Origin: Pedobacter sp. FW305-3-2-15-E-R2A2
GTDB lineage: Bacteria; Bacteroidota; Bacteroidia; Sphingobacteriales; Sphingobacteriaceae
Direction of reading: 5' to 3'
Length of the DNA: 64,000 bases
Assembly (NCBI RefSeq): GCF_038446955.1
Contig: NZ_CP151803.1
Coordinates: 7,068,001-7,132,000, forward strand
Made by a program: the position numbers and the translations under genes. Position 1 is the first letter of the stretch; each line of letters opens with the position of its first letter. Of this stretch, positions 23,613 through 32,887 are shown one piece after another. The notes beneath the pieces were generated by a model, which did not search any database, was not told the DNA's origin, and worked only from the letters and a program-made list of their open reading frames with translations.

Positions 23613-25490
23613 ATGACAAATAACATAAACAAACTAGGGATCTACGCAAGGCAATCCAGAGAAAAAGACACCACAGGATCAATTGATGATCAAGTATACC
23701 AAGGCAAAATAAAAGCCACAGAATTAGGAATGGAACATGAGGTTTACATCGACAAAGGTGAATCAGCTGCTTATGATACGCTTAATAATCGTCCTGAGTT
23801 TGTGAGATTAATCCAAGATATAGAGAATGGCATTATTACAGCAGTCTTTGTATATGACGAGAGTAGGTTAACTAGAAATCAAACAACCAAATTAATTATA
23901 AAATCTGTTTTTAGTCAGCACAATATTAAGGTACATACAAAGATTGAAGGTGTAATTGATTTTAACGATTCAGACAATGAATTTATGAGTGATATTCGGA
24001 CCTTATTTGCCTCAAAATTTGTAAAAGATACATCAAAAAAAATAAAAGGGGTTTTAAGAAATAGAGCTGCCGAAGGAAAAGCTCATACAGGAATTTTAAA
24101 ACCATTTGGATACACAAGCGATAAGGACAAAAATCTTATCCTACATAACGAAGAAGCCCAAGTTATAAAAGAAATTTATAGCCTATGTTTATTAGGATAT
24201 GGTACAGGAAGGATAGCAGAAAAATTAAACGAAGATGGTATTGAAACCAAAGGCAGGAAACTTCTTAAAAATGGGATTAGAAAAGAAAACAGATTCACTA
24301 AGGAAATTAAACACATACCCAATAGCGAACTAGTATGGGTTGGAAACACTGTTTTATCCATTTTAAAGAACTCTATCTACAAAGGTGAAAGAAAGTATCA
24401 GGATGAGATTTTTAAAGCCCCAGCAATAGTAAGTGAAGAGGTCTGGAACAAAGCTCAGCTTCAAATAGGAAAAAACAAAAAGCAAACAGGCAAAATAAAG
24501 TATAAGTATTTACTTCGAGGATTATGCAGTTGCGGAAGATGCGGTTCAAATTTCGTAGGTAGAACCAGAGAAAGTAAAAAGGATCACTACTATTATTGCT
24601 CATCTAAAATACAGAAGCATAAAAGATGTGGCATCAGATCAATAAATATCGATTACTTAGATGACTTGATTTGGAGCATCATAACCAACTCAAAAGCTAT
24701 TGTTCCTTATGCTTTAAAAAAAGTTGATGAACTTAAAAGTCCAGATTCAATCAAAACTTTATGCCTACATAAAGAGCAAATAAATGACAAACTTAAACAG
24801 TATGAGAAGGATAAACTCAAAATTATCAGTTTATTCAAAAAAGACCTTCTTTCAGAAGAAGAAGTAGATAAAGACCTTAAAAAGATAAAAGAATCAATAT
24901 TAAAGCACCGTGAAGATTTATCTTTAGTTGAAAGTCAATTAGTAGAGCACGATACTTTTAAGGGGATTTTTAATGAGATGGATGAATTTCAAAATCAATT
25001 GCAAAGTGTAGCGAACACAATAGATTATAATTTAAAATCTACATTGGTTAGGTCATTCGTAGACAATATATTGATAAACTATTGTGAACATGATGAAGTC
25101 TACACTATTGACGTAAAGCTAAAAGTGTTTGATTTTATAGATCAACACACATTCTATATAAGTAAACAAAAACACGACATAATAGAAAAAGGATCGACAA
25201 GCGGAATGTTCACATGTGGATTACCTGAATACTTGACCGATAACAATCAACATGAAATTATAGATGATTCCTATTTACGGGCTTGTTATGCAAGTATAAA
25301 AGATTACATGAGCAAAAAAGACCAAACACCATTAAGTAAAGATGCATCACCCCCAAATTCCACAAGGCCACCGACATGGCATTGGTGGGAGGCGGTGCCC
25401 ATCCCCAACCGGGAGAAATCTCACTGGCACACAATGGAGTGCTTTTTCTGGATGAACTGCCTGAGTTTAAAAGAAGTGTGCTTGAGGTAA
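23613..25490 (+). CDS. Large serine recombinase (integrase) whose 3' end spans the attachment site
   Basis: The 625-residue protein has the full large-serine-recombinase layout. The resolvase domain has GIYARQSREK with nucleophile S15 and VYDESRLTRNQ at about residues 80-90. The recombinase domain (about 155-285) contains FGYTSDKDKNL and SILKNSIYKGER. The zinc ribbon uses C305, C307, C310, C329 and C339, and a coiled-coil segment follows at about 375-470. The two-base core falls at codons 587-588, so the last 38 residues (from TWHWWEAVPIPNREK on) are encoded by host comM DNA read out of frame. In the circular form the frame instead continues 41 codons through the left end to TAA at 8560-8562. 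This gene is the likely driver of integration and excision. Confidence 0.93.
   Translation: MTNNINKLGIYARQSREKDTTGSIDDQVYQGKIKATELGMEHEVYIDKGESAAYDTLNNRPEFVRLIQDIENGIITAVFVYDESRLTRNQTTKLIIKSVFSQHNIKVHTKIEGVIDFNDSDNEFMSDIRTLFASKFVKDTSKKIKGVLRNRAAEGKAHTGILKPFGYTSDKDKNLILHNEEAQVIKEIYSLCLLGYGTGRIAEKLNEDGIETKGRKLLKNGIRKENRFTKEIKHIPNSELVWVGNTVLSILKNSIYKGERKYQDEIFKAPAIVSEEVWNKAQLQIGKNKKQTGKIKYKYLLRGLCSCGRCGSNFVGRTRESKKDHYYYCSSKIQKHKRCGIRSINIDYLDDLIWSIITNSKAIVPYALKKVDELKSPDSIKTLCLHKEQINDKLKQYEKDKLKIISLFKKDLLSEEEVDKDLKKIKESILKHREDLSLVESQLVEHDTFKGIFNEMDEFQNQLQSVANTIDYNLKSTLVRSFVDNILINYCEHDEVYTIDVKLKVFDFIDQHTFYISKQKHDIIEKGSTSGMFTCGLPEYLTDNNQHEIIDDSYLRACYASIKDYMSKKDQTPLSKDASPPNSTRPPTWHWWEAVPIPNREKSHWHTMECFFWMNCLSLKEVCLR
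25366..25380. other. attR: right junction, element to comM
   Basis: GA at 25373-25374 is the in-register partner of GA at 8436-8437. Joining base 8437 to 25375 restores an uninterrupted comM frame reading ISD-MALVGGG, as expected for the family. Confidence 0.75.
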
Positions 25491-26074
25491 TGCGTCAACC
25501 GCTGGAAGACCGGAATATCGTCATTTCCAGAGCGAGATTCAGTGTGGCTTATCCGGCGAGTTTTATGCTTATCGCTTCTATGAACCCTTGTCCTTGTGGT
25601 TTTTACAATCATCCGGAAAAAGCATGTATCTGCGGGCCCGGGATGGTGCAGAAATACCTGAGTAAAGTTTCCGGTCCATTGCTCGACAGGATAGACCTGC
25701 ATGTAGAAGTCACCCCGGTACACTTCAGAGACCTCTCTTCTCCTTTTGTTGCAGAAAAAAGTGCGTTGATCAGAGAGCGGGTGATTGCAGCCCGGGCCAT
25801 TCAGGGACTTCGTTTTCTGGGGAAAGCAGATCTATACTGCAATGCTCAGATGAGCCCTAAGATGGTTCGCAAGATTTGTAATATCAATGAGGAAGGACAG
25901 GAACTGATCAAAAAAGCCATGGAGAAACTGGGCCTGTCAGCAAGGGCTTATGACCGGATCTTAAAGGTGGCCAGAACAATTGCCGACCTGGCAAAATGTG
26001 AAGACATTGAGCCGGAGCACCTGGCGGAAGCCATTCACTACCGCAGTCTGGACCGCGATAGCTGGGCATCCTGA
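25373..26074 (+). pseudogene. comM: comM/yifB 3' fragment
   Basis: The frame resumes with MALVGGGAHPQPGEISLAHN and includes Walker B in NGVLFLDELPEF, the sensor region SFMLIASMNPCPCG and the Mg-chelatase-like C-terminal domain (AYDRILKVARTIADLAKCED). An ATG at 25376 could start translation, but the Walker A part is missing. With the 5' fragment it makes a normal ComM of about 513 residues once the element is removed. The end is intact and lies three bases before the stop of the convergent acidic gene. Confidence 0.93.
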
Positions 26075-26077
26075 TGT

Positions 26078-26347
26078 CTATTCTCCTTCCCCCTCTTCGC
26101 CATCCTCTTCCTCTTCTTCTTCTTCAGGCTGGAAGGCTAAGATCTCGCGGCCAATGTTATTGATCTCATCATCCGCTTCGAACAAGGGAAGACCGGTTTC
26201 ATCGTCAAGTTTCAACCATTGAAGTTCCGTATCTTTTTGAATGTGGACATATTCCTTACCCTCTTTAAAAATTACGTAAGTATCGTCTCCTTCCGGAAAA
26301 ACAGCATAACTAATATTTCCTATTTGAATGTCAAAAGGCTCTTGCAT
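26078..26347 (-). CDS. Small acidic protein with Glu-rich tail
   Basis: The 89-residue protein starts MQEPFDIQIGNISYAVFPEG and ends in a run of glutamates with Asp and Gly (residues 75-89). The N-terminal 70 residues look like a small beta-rich domain (YVIFKEGKEYVHIQKD). Function is unknown. It is convergent with comM. Confidence 0.7.
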   Translation of the reverse strand: MQEPFDIQIGNISYAVFPEGDDTYVIFKEGKEYVHIQKDTELQWLKLDDETGLPLFEADDEINNIGREILAFQPEEEEEEEDGEEGEGE

Positions 26348-26385
26348 ATCTATTTATTGTATGGTTTATTGATTTGAGTGGAGGG

Positions 26386-27822
26386 CTACCGTAAGGTCGA
26401 ATAATTATAAAACTGTAATTTTCCTGTGCCCATCACTTCTATTGTTTTCGTTTCATTGCTGCCATTCGCTCCCTTTAGGTTAAGCGTGATGGTATTGTTC
26501 CCTTTTTGGAGTGGAATCCGGGTATAGCTGATATTTGCAGGTAAAGACTGCCAGTTTCTGGTATCCGCCTTTTCAGAGATCAGGCTATATAATTGCATAC
26601 CTAAACCAAGACCTTCTAAAAGAGAGTTGTCTTTTCCATTTTTCCCGGTTCCTTTAGCACTTTCTCTCAGTACATACTCCGCGGCTTTCTTTACTGCCAG
26701 ACGTGTCAATACTTTACTCATCTCTTTCAGAAAACGCTGATCGAGCGTCTTAAAAGCCAGTTCATTGATGTCTTCTGCTTTCTCAAAATTTATCGTATTT
26801 GTTCCATTGCTCAATGTGGCATTGCTATAGAAAGGAGAACGCGCTACATATTTTGGATAGGTAGCCCGCAAGCTCTGAATCGAACTCGCATTAAAATCCT
26901 TGTCATTGCCATAGCTGTTGTTAAACGGAACGATAATCGTCCCTCCTACATTCGTAAAGAACAAACCGCCGTCACCCCCTCTTACCAGGGAAAAGAAAAA
27001 CTCTTCCTGTTGTTTAACAGGTGCCAATCCATTTTCCCAGAAAAAGATCAGTTCTCCGCCTTCGGGTGCTTTTTCTCTGGTATATTTAAGGTTAAACAAG
27101 CCTTCAAACCGCTGAAGTTCTGAGACAAATCCCATTCCATCGGCTGTTCTCAGCACATCTCTCTTTAAACCTTCCGGCATCACTGTCCCGTAATAAGTAT
27201 GGTCTTTGCTATTCAGGTAAACTTCCGCAGCATTCCGGTAAGCGATAAAAGCATTGTTTACATCGCCATCGTGTTCATAGATTAATCCCTGAAGCATTAA
27301 TGAGAAGGCATCTTTCGAATAACGGCTCTCCTTATTGTCAAACTTATCCCCCTGTTCCTGCGACTGCAATGTAATCCTTCTTGCTTCTACGATTGCATCT
27401 TCCGTCCGGTTTAAGTAAACGTAGTTTAAAGCTTTATAATAATGGATCATGAACTTTTCAAAGTCTTCTCCTTTATAAACCTGGGTCATTGGATTTACGA
27501 GGGTCCCCACTACTGCATCCATTGTGCCTCCCATTCCATTTTCCAGGAGCTGATCTGCCTCATTAAAGTAACGGTTACTATTTTCGTAATCCCCTACCAG
27601 GTGACTCGTTTTCCCTTTTTCCATGAGGAAAAGCAATTTGTTTCTCGGCTTTTTCAGCAGACTGTTTTTATCCAGCTCTTTAATTGCTTCCGGATAATTG
27701 CCATTGGAAACCTGTTTGTAATATGGTCCAATCATGTCATTATAGCTGGAACAGCTAAAAAGAAAGAGCATCAACCCCAAAAGAAGTGATGCTCTAAAAG
27801 TATGCTTACTAATATTAACCAT
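26386..27822 (-). CDS. COG3014-like lipoprotein
   Basis: The start at 27822 (MVNISKHTFRASLLLGLMLF) gives a clean lipoprotein signal with the Cys in LFSCSS and places the gene 25 bases after the lpoB stop. The 478-residue product has TPR-like helical repeats at about residues 30-210 (YPEAIKELDK, LVGDYENSNRYFNEAD, YKALNYVYLNRTEDAIVEAR), followed by a domain with beta strands and a conserved ELIFFWENGLAPVKQQ segment. Such lipoproteins commonly sit next to LpoB-like genes. They act at the envelope, but the molecular function is not known. Confidence 0.75.
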   Translation of the reverse strand: MVNISKHTFRASLLLGLMLFLFSCSSYNDMIGPYYKQVSNGNYPEAIKELDKNSLLKKPRNKLLFLMEKGKTSHLVGDYENSNRYFNEADQLLENGMGGTMDAVVGTLVNPMTQVYKGEDFEKFMIHYYKALNYVYLNRTEDAIVEARRITLQSQEQGDKFDNKESRYSKDAFSLMLQGLIYEHDGDVNNAFIAYRNAAEVYLNSKDHTYYGTVMPEGLKRDVLRTADGMGFVSELQRFEGLFNLKYTREKAPEGGELIFFWENGLAPVKQQEEFFFSLVRGGDGGLFFTNVGGTIIVPFNNSYGNDKDFNASSIQSLRATYPKYVARSPFYSNATLSNGTNTINFEKAEDINELAFKTLDQRFLKEMSKVLTRLAVKKAAEYVLRESAKGTGKNGKDNSLLEGLGLGMQLYSLISEKADTRNWQSLPANISYTRIPLQKGNNTITLNLKGANGSNETKTIEVMGTGKLQFYNYSTLR

Positions 27823-27847
27823 ATTACATTTAGTCTGTAAAACCAGA

Positions 27848-28444
27848 CTAATTTTTAACGTATTTAGCAATTTTTTTGTCTCCTATCCAAACCACTTCAT
27901 TGGTTTGAATATTGGTCAGTTCCAGGTTTACCTGATAATAAACGACCTTTTTCCTTTTGTGTGAATCTACAATAGAGTTGATAGATCCCTGAAGGATGTA
28001 ATCAGCGCCGTTTTCCAATCCGAATTTCTTCATGGTAGATACAGAAGAATTGTCTTGCTGATCTGCTTTTTCCGCGCGTAATTCTTCTCTTTTTTTACCC
28101 CCTTGCACCAATCTCACGCGATCACTTTGGATAAAAGATTGTTCTACGTCTTTAACAAAAGTCTCCGCATCGATGTGCTCATGGCTTTTATTGTTTACTG
28201 CACCAACCACTACCACTGGTTTCTTTCCTTGTTTGCCTTCCAAATGGTTAGGCAACCATTTTCCGCCAAGAATCGTTTGCGTCATTTCCTGTGCAACCAG
28301 TCTTGAATCTGTATTGTTCCAGTTTCCACTTATGTCGATCGATTCGTCTGTATTTACACGTGTCACTTGTCTGGAGCATGAGCTGATGACCATCATCCCA
28401 GAAACTGCAATAGCTGCAATTGCTATTATTTTTTTAAACTGCAT
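27848..28444 (-). CDS. lpoB: LpoB-like penicillin-binding-protein activator lipoprotein
   Basis: The 198-residue lipoprotein (signal MMVISSCS) matches the LpoB/COG3417 pattern: DISGNWNNTDSRLVAQEMTQ, then KKPVVVVGAVNNKSHEHID, KDVEQSFIQSDRVRLVQGG and GADYILQGSINSIVDS, with NEVVWIGDKKIAKYVK at the end. In gammaproteobacteria LpoB activates PBP1B from the outer membrane; the Bacteroidota homologues are grouped by sequence only. It heads a two-gene unit with the COG3014-like lipoprotein. Confidence 0.8.
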   Translation of the reverse strand: MQFKKIIAIAAIAVSGMMVISSCSRQVTRVNTDESIDISGNWNNTDSRLVAQEMTQTILGGKWLPNHLEGKQGKKPVVVVGAVNNKSHEHIDAETFVKDVEQSFIQSDRVRLVQGGKKREELRAEKADQQDNSSVSTMKKFGLENGADYILQGSINSIVDSHKRKKVVYYQVNLELTNIQTNEVVWIGDKKIAKYVKN

Positions 28445-28475
28445 ATTTCTAAATATAAATTTCTAATGTTCTTGT

Positions 28476-28874
28476 TTACCAGCGGTTCCAACGTCCGTGA
28501 TGCCCCCAATTGCCATAACCGTAGTGATTACCCCAGCCATAATTGCTATAGCCAAAGCCCAGGGAGAGACCTATCGGAGAATAATAAGAATTACCATAAT
28601 AGTAAGGGTTATACCAGCTATTTTCATAGTTTCTTTGTCTGCGCAAAGCTCTGCGTTCTTCCCTTGCGGTGTACCAGTCGTACGCTTTATAGGTATTCTG
28701 GACAGTGCTGCCCTGATTACGGTTCAAAGAATCAGCTAACTCTATATATTTAGCCCTGCTTTCCTGATATCTTGGATTCTGGTCTTCTGCCAGTCCTGGA
28801 TTTTGTGCATAACCAATCGTCGAGTAAACCAGACCTGCGATGCAACTTGCGACAATAATCAAATTCCGTTTCAT
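28476..28874 (-). CDS. Secreted Tyr/Gly-rich small protein
   Basis: The 132-residue protein has a signal peptide ending in GYAQ, a charged helical middle (DWYTAREERRALRRQRNY) and a low-complexity C-terminus rich in Tyr, Gly, Asn and Trp (YNPYYYGNSYYSPIG, then WGNHYGYGNWGHHGRW). It is upstream of lpoB on the same strand with a 31-base gap, so it may belong to the same transcript. No function is known. Confidence 0.75.
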   Translation of the reverse strand: MKRNLIIVASCIAGLVYSTIGYAQNPGLAEDQNPRYQESRAKYIELADSLNRNQGSTVQNTYKAYDWYTAREERRALRRQRNYENSWYNPYYYGNSYYSPIGLSLGFGYSNYGWGNHYGYGNWGHHGRWNRW

Positions 28875-29053
28875 CTGTATATATTTTTATTTTATTTGTC
28901 AGATGGATCTTACATAATCTATGCCATATTTAGTGCAGATTATGCTCGGTTCATTTCTAAGTAATTAACTAAAAGCAAAATTACTCAATTTCTAATGCAA
29001 AGATATGACGTAGCGGGTTGATCTCTGCCATTTTAAAGTTAAAAAATGTTAAA

Positions 29054-29638
29054 TCAATTCCCCTTTAATTTCTTAATAAATTCGATGAATTTGGTATTTG
29101 CATAGTTCGCTGCTCCGGATTCATGGTAAGAAACGCGCCCTTCCTTATCAAAAACGATGGTTGTAGGCAATGCTCCGGAAAAAAGACTTTCAGGGATACT
29201 GCTTGCAGCGGCGAAAATAGGGAGCTGATACCCTTTCCTGTCCATGTATTTTTGAGCCTTCCCAAAATCACTATCGGCATCTACGAGAATAAAAACGACT
29301 TCTTTATCGTCCTTAAATTGCTGGTACAATTTGTTTACGGAAGGCATTTCGGCCAGGCAGGGAGGACACCAGGTTGCCCAAAAATTCAGGAAAACCACTT
29401 TACCTTTTAAATCTCCCAGGTCGAGTACTGTTCCGGAAGCATTCTTAAAACGAATTCCAGCTAAGCCATTCGCAGGCAGCAACGCTCTTGGTGCTGCAGT
29501 GGTATCCGGTCTAAAAAGGCCTATTTCCATTAAGCCCTGAATCATGATTGCTTTCGCTGATGGAACAAAAAGAACGACCAACATCAAAATTACGAACACT
29601 CCGTTAACCACATTACTCTTTTTGAATATCTTTCTCAT
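29054..29638 (-). CDS. TlpA-like thiol-disulfide oxidoreductase, membrane-anchored
   Basis: Starting at ATG 29638 (MRKIFKKSNVV), the protein has 194 residues and an N-terminal membrane segment (VFVILMLVVLFVPSAKA). The thioredoxin-fold domain contains VVFLNFWATWCPPCLAEMP with the WCPPC active site and the cis-Pro segment GALPTTIVFDKEG. It should reduce or transfer disulfides in the periplasm, as in cytochrome c maturation or similar pathways. It is divergent from the prolyl oligopeptidase gene (87 bases between starts). Confidence 0.9.
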   Translation of the reverse strand: MRKIFKKSNVVNGVFVILMLVVLFVPSAKAIMIQGLMEIGLFRPDTTAAPRALLPANGLAGIRFKNASGTVLDLGDLKGKVVFLNFWATWCPPCLAEMPSVNKLYQQFKDDKEVVFILVDADSDFGKAQKYMDRKGYQLPIFAAASSIPESLFSGALPTTIVFDKEGRVSYHESGAANYANTKFIEFIKKLKGN

Positions 29639-29725
29639 TTCGATAAAATTTTTACACAGGGGCCAATGCAAATTAAAGAATAAATTCTAATTTGCAGAAT
29701 AACAACTTATTACCTTGACCAGCGC

Positions 29726-31876
29726 ATGATAAAAAAAACTATCCCCGGATTACTGCTACTAGGTGTAGCTTTGTCCTGTACAAACAAAGACAATAAAATG
29801 GAAACCTATAAATGGCCGGATGCCGCAGCGCCTGTCGCGGAGATAAAACCTTTCGTCAGAACCCTGCACGGGGATACAGTAACAGACAACTACTACTGGA
29901 TGATTGACTATTTTAAAAAAGGAAAAGACAGTACCAAAGTCGTAGACTATCTGACCGCAGAAAACAAATACCTGGACACAATGATGAGCGGAACAAAAAC
30001 GCTTCAGGCAGATTTGTTCAAAGAACTTAAAGGCAGGATCAAGGAAAAAGATGAATCTGTTCCGGTTTTCAAAAACGGATATTATTACTATACCCGAAAT
30101 GAAGAAGGAAAACAATACGCCAAATACTGCCGGAAAAAGGGTACACTGGATGCCAAAGAAGAAATATTATTAGATATGGACGAAGAGGCAAAAGGCCTGC
30201 CTTATTATCAGGCCACAGGCTTCTCCATTAGTCCGGACAATAAGATGATGGCTTTTGCGGTGGATAAAGTTTCCAGACGCCAATATGTAATTCACATTAA
30301 AAATCTGGAAACCGGAGAAGTGGTTAAAGATGCGATTTCCAATACTCAGGGCGATCCCGTTTGGGCAATGGACAATAAAACAATCTTCTATACCTCCAAG
30401 AATGAAGTAACGCTATTGAGTGAAAAAATAAAGAAACACCAATTAAATAGTGATGCGAAACAGGATGTAACGGTGTATGAGGAGAAAGACAAGTCTAATT
30501 ATATTGGTGTTGGGAAATCAAAATCCGGAAAATACATTTTCATCTATTCTCAGGCGACACTTTCTAATGAGATTAAAATGCTGGATGCCAGCACACCTGA
30601 TCAACCGTTCAAATCTTTTCAGCCAAGACAAAAGGACATGTTATATGAAGCGATTCCTTTGGATGATAAGTTCCTGATTCTGACCAATTGGAATGCCAAA
30701 AATTTCCGTCTGATGGAATGTCCTTTGGATAAAACCGGTAGAGAAAACTGGAAAGAAGTGATTCCTCACCGTAAAGACGTTTTGCTGGAAGAAGTAGATG
30801 AGTTCAAAACTCATATTGTGGTTACCGAGCGTAAAAATGGACTTACTCAGCTTCGCGTTCGTGCAATCGGTGGCCCGGAACATAACATTGCCTTTGAAGA
30901 ACCGACTTACACGGCTATGGTCGGTGCAAATCCAGATTATGACAGCAAGACACTTCGTTATATTTATACTTCATTGACCACCCCTTCCTCAACCTACGAC
31001 TATAACATGGATACGAAGGCAAAAAAACTGATGAAACAACAGGAAGTTGTTGGAGGATACAATAAGGACGATTATACCTCAGAAAGGCTTTATGCGACCG
31101 CAAAAGACGGAACGAAGGTTCCGATTTCATTGGTCTATAAAAAAGGGCTTAAAAAGGATGGAAAAGCACCACTATTGCTTTACGCATACGGTTCTTATGG
31201 CTCCAGTACTGATCCAACGTTCAACAGCAGCAGGTTAAGTCTTTTAGACCGTGGTTTTGTTTATGCGATTGCACATATCCGCGGCGGACAGGAAATGGGC
31301 CGCCAATGGTATGAAGACGGAAAGCTCATGAAGAAGATGAATACTTTTACTGATTTTATTGATTGTGGGAAATACCTGATCGACGAGAAATTTACAGGAA
31401 AAGAACATCTATATGCTCAGGGTGGAAGCGCAGGCGGACTGCTGATGGGTGCAATTATCAATCTTGCTCCTGACATGTGGCATGGTGTTATTGCACAGGT
31501 TCCATTTGTGGACGTGATCAATACCATGCTGGATGAAAGCATTCCACTTACGACAAATGAATTTGATGAATGGGGAAATCCTAAACAAAAAGCGGCTTAT
31601 GATTATATGAAGAGCTATTCTCCGTATGAGAACATCGAAAAGAAAGCTTATCCGAATATGTTGGTTACAACAGGCCTTCATGATAGTCAGGTTCAGTATT
31701 TCGAGCCGGCTAAATGGGTAGCTAAACTGAGGGCAACCAAGACGGATAAGAATATCCTGTTGCTAAAAACAAACATGGACTTTGGCCACGGCGGAGCTTC
31801 GGGTCGTTTTGATTACCTGAAAGATGTTGCTTTAAATTATTCCTTCCTTTTTGCGCTGGAAGGTATCAGCAAATAG
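29726..31876 (+). CDS. Prolyl oligopeptidase family (S9A) lipoprotein
   Basis: The 716-residue protein has a lipoprotein-type signal (LLLLGVALSC), an N-terminal seven-bladed propeller (to about residue 430) and a C-terminal alpha/beta hydrolase domain. The catalytic triad is S568 in QGGSAGG, D653 in LHDSQV and H688 in FGHGGASGR. The preceding HIRGGQEMGRQWYEDGK is typical of S9A. It cleaves short proline-containing peptides, presumably at the periplasmic or outer surface. It ends in a shared terminator. Confidence 0.95.
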   Translation: MIKKTIPGLLLLGVALSCTNKDNKMETYKWPDAAAPVAEIKPFVRTLHGDTVTDNYYWMIDYFKKGKDSTKVVDYLTAENKYLDTMMSGTKTLQADLFKELKGRIKEKDESVPVFKNGYYYYTRNEEGKQYAKYCRKKGTLDAKEEILLDMDEEAKGLPYYQATGFSISPDNKMMAFAVDKVSRRQYVIHIKNLETGEVVKDAISNTQGDPVWAMDNKTIFYTSKNEVTLLSEKIKKHQLNSDAKQDVTVYEEKDKSNYIGVGKSKSGKYIFIYSQATLSNEIKMLDASTPDQPFKSFQPRQKDMLYEAIPLDDKFLILTNWNAKNFRLMECPLDKTGRENWKEVIPHRKDVLLEEVDEFKTHIVVTERKNGLTQLRVRAIGGPEHNIAFEEPTYTAMVGANPDYDSKTLRYIYTSLTTPSSTYDYNMDTKAKKLMKQQEVVGGYNKDDYTSERLYATAKDGTKVPISLVYKKGLKKDGKAPLLLYAYGSYGSSTDPTFNSSRLSLLDRGFVYAIAHIRGGQEMGRQWYEDGKLMKKMNTFTDFIDCGKYLIDEKFTGKEHLYAQGGSAGGLLMGAIINLAPDMWHGVIAQVPFVDVINTMLDESIPLTTNEFDEWGNPKQKAAYDYMKSYSPYENIEKKAYPNMLVTTGLHDSQVQYFEPAKWVAKLRATKTDKNILLLKTNMDFGHGGASGRFDYLKDVALNYSFLFALEGISK

Positions 31877-31885
31877 TAAGTTCAT

Positions 31886-31921
31886 AAAAAAGGGGATGCC
31901 TGTGTTGGCATCCCCTTTTTT
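31886..31921. terminator. Bidirectional terminator between convergent genes
   Basis: A six-base A-run plus GGGGATGCC pairs with GGCATCCCC plus a six-base T-run around TGTGTT. The A-run and T-run on either side make it usable on both strands; it separates the oligopeptidase gene from the convergent surface gene. Confidence 0.9.
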
Positions 31922-31928
31922 ATTTCCG

Positions 31929-32849
31929 TTACTTCTTGTCCTTTAAAAGAGCTTTCAGTTCTGCTACTGTTTTCTTCAACTCTTCCAGTTCAGCTTTCAG
32001 GGTCTTCAGTTCCCTTTGCTGGCTCACAATCTCTTCATCGTGTTCCTGCCAGCCTTTCAATAAAGGCACCGTCATCGATTGGTAGTTCAGGGAAAGTGTT
32101 TTCCGCTGGTCGTTATCTGTTTTGATCAGGGAAGGAAAAAACTCCTGAACATTCTGGGCTATGAAGCCAATCTGGTGTAATTCCATATCGTTACGATCGT
32201 AAGATACTGCATGCAGCCTTCTCAGGCTCTCAGAAACCGGGGGAATGGTGACAATGTTTTTCTTCAACCGGACATCCGAATTCGCCGTCACATCTCCTGA
32301 AGCCTTAATGTCTCCGTTAACGATCACCTGGCCTGTTACTGTCAGTTCTGAGTTTACATCCAGCGTGGTAAACTTCCCTTGCGCCGGACTCGAATTTCCG
32401 ATCAGGGTACCATCAATAGCCCCTTTGGTAATTTCCACTGCATCTTTATTCTGAACTGCTAAAGTACCCAGCCCCAGATTAGTTCTCGCCGATTCGGCCG
32501 TGATCGCACCAGTACCACCTTTTTCTATCGCCAGTGTTCCGGTACTGCCACCTCCACCCATTTGTGTCTCCACCCAGTTGGTATTGAGCAGGCCACCCTT
32601 CAATTGATAGAATTTCTCTTCCAGAATGGAGTAGACCAACATTCCTACACTTCTTCTGGCAGGGGTAATGTTGTCTCTTTCGGTATTGCTGGTCACAGAC
32701 CTGAAGCCCCCCTTTCCATAAATCTCATTGTGGGTAGGATATTTATCGCTAAGGTCATTTGGCTCCACTGCGCCGATTACTTTCACTTGTGCGCTGGCCG
32801 AATAGGAGGCCATGCAAAGGATCAAACAAAATGTATAAATCGCTTTCAT
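31929..32849 (-). CDS. Surface protein with C-terminal S74 intramolecular chaperone domain
   Basis: Starting at ATG 32849 the protein has 306 residues and a signal peptide (SYSASAQ). A short tail-fibre-like repeat (LAIEKGGTGAITAESARTNL) leads to fibre strands (LTVTGQVIVNGDIKASGD) and an S74 peptidase/chaperone domain: SDVRLKKNIV carries the Ser/Lys pair used in self-cleavage, with IGFIAQNVQEFFPSL and a C-terminal coiled coil (LKTLKAELEELKKTVAEL). Such domains trimerise phage tail spikes and then cut themselves off. It is the third gene after the giant adhesin, 12 bases after the previous stop. Confidence 0.82.
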   Translation of the reverse strand: MKAIYTFCLILCMASYSASAQVKVIGAVEPNDLSDKYPTHNEIYGKGGFRSVTSNTERDNITPARRSVGMLVYSILEEKFYQLKGGLLNTNWVETQMGGGGSTGTLAIEKGGTGAITAESARTNLGLGTLAVQNKDAVEITKGAIDGTLIGNSSPAQGKFTTLDVNSELTVTGQVIVNGDIKASGDVTANSDVRLKKNIVTIPPVSESLRRLHAVSYDRNDMELHQIGFIAQNVQEFFPSLIKTDNDQRKTLSLNYQSMTVPLLKGWQEHDEEIVSQQRELKTLKAELEELKKTVAELKALLKDKK

Positions 32850-32887
32850 TGGGATATAATTTTCTAAAGTCTTCATCTCTTTCCCGG

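Larger units (their letters stand above)
8436..25374. mobile_element. Integrative element of about 16.9 kb inserted in comM by a large serine recombinase
   Basis: The comM frame breaks at 8437 and resumes at 25375. Between these points the DNA is visibly richer in A+T than its flanks and carries genes typical of accessory DNA: a large serine recombinase at the right end, a small serine resolvase, a ShosTA-like defence locus, an XRE-ImmA/IrrE regulator, a polymerase-like putative replication protein and many unknowns. The unit length between the two GA cores is 16,937 bases. There are no phage structural genes, relaxase or conjugation genes, so it resembles a small integrative element or satellite rather than a complete prophage or ICE. 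The recombinase is the best candidate for its mobility. Confidence 0.9.

Noticed and set aside
25376..25490. A recombinase-ComM fusion protein
   Set aside because: The recombinase frame and the comM frame differ, so the recombinase reads comM DNA out of frame and stops after 38 codons.
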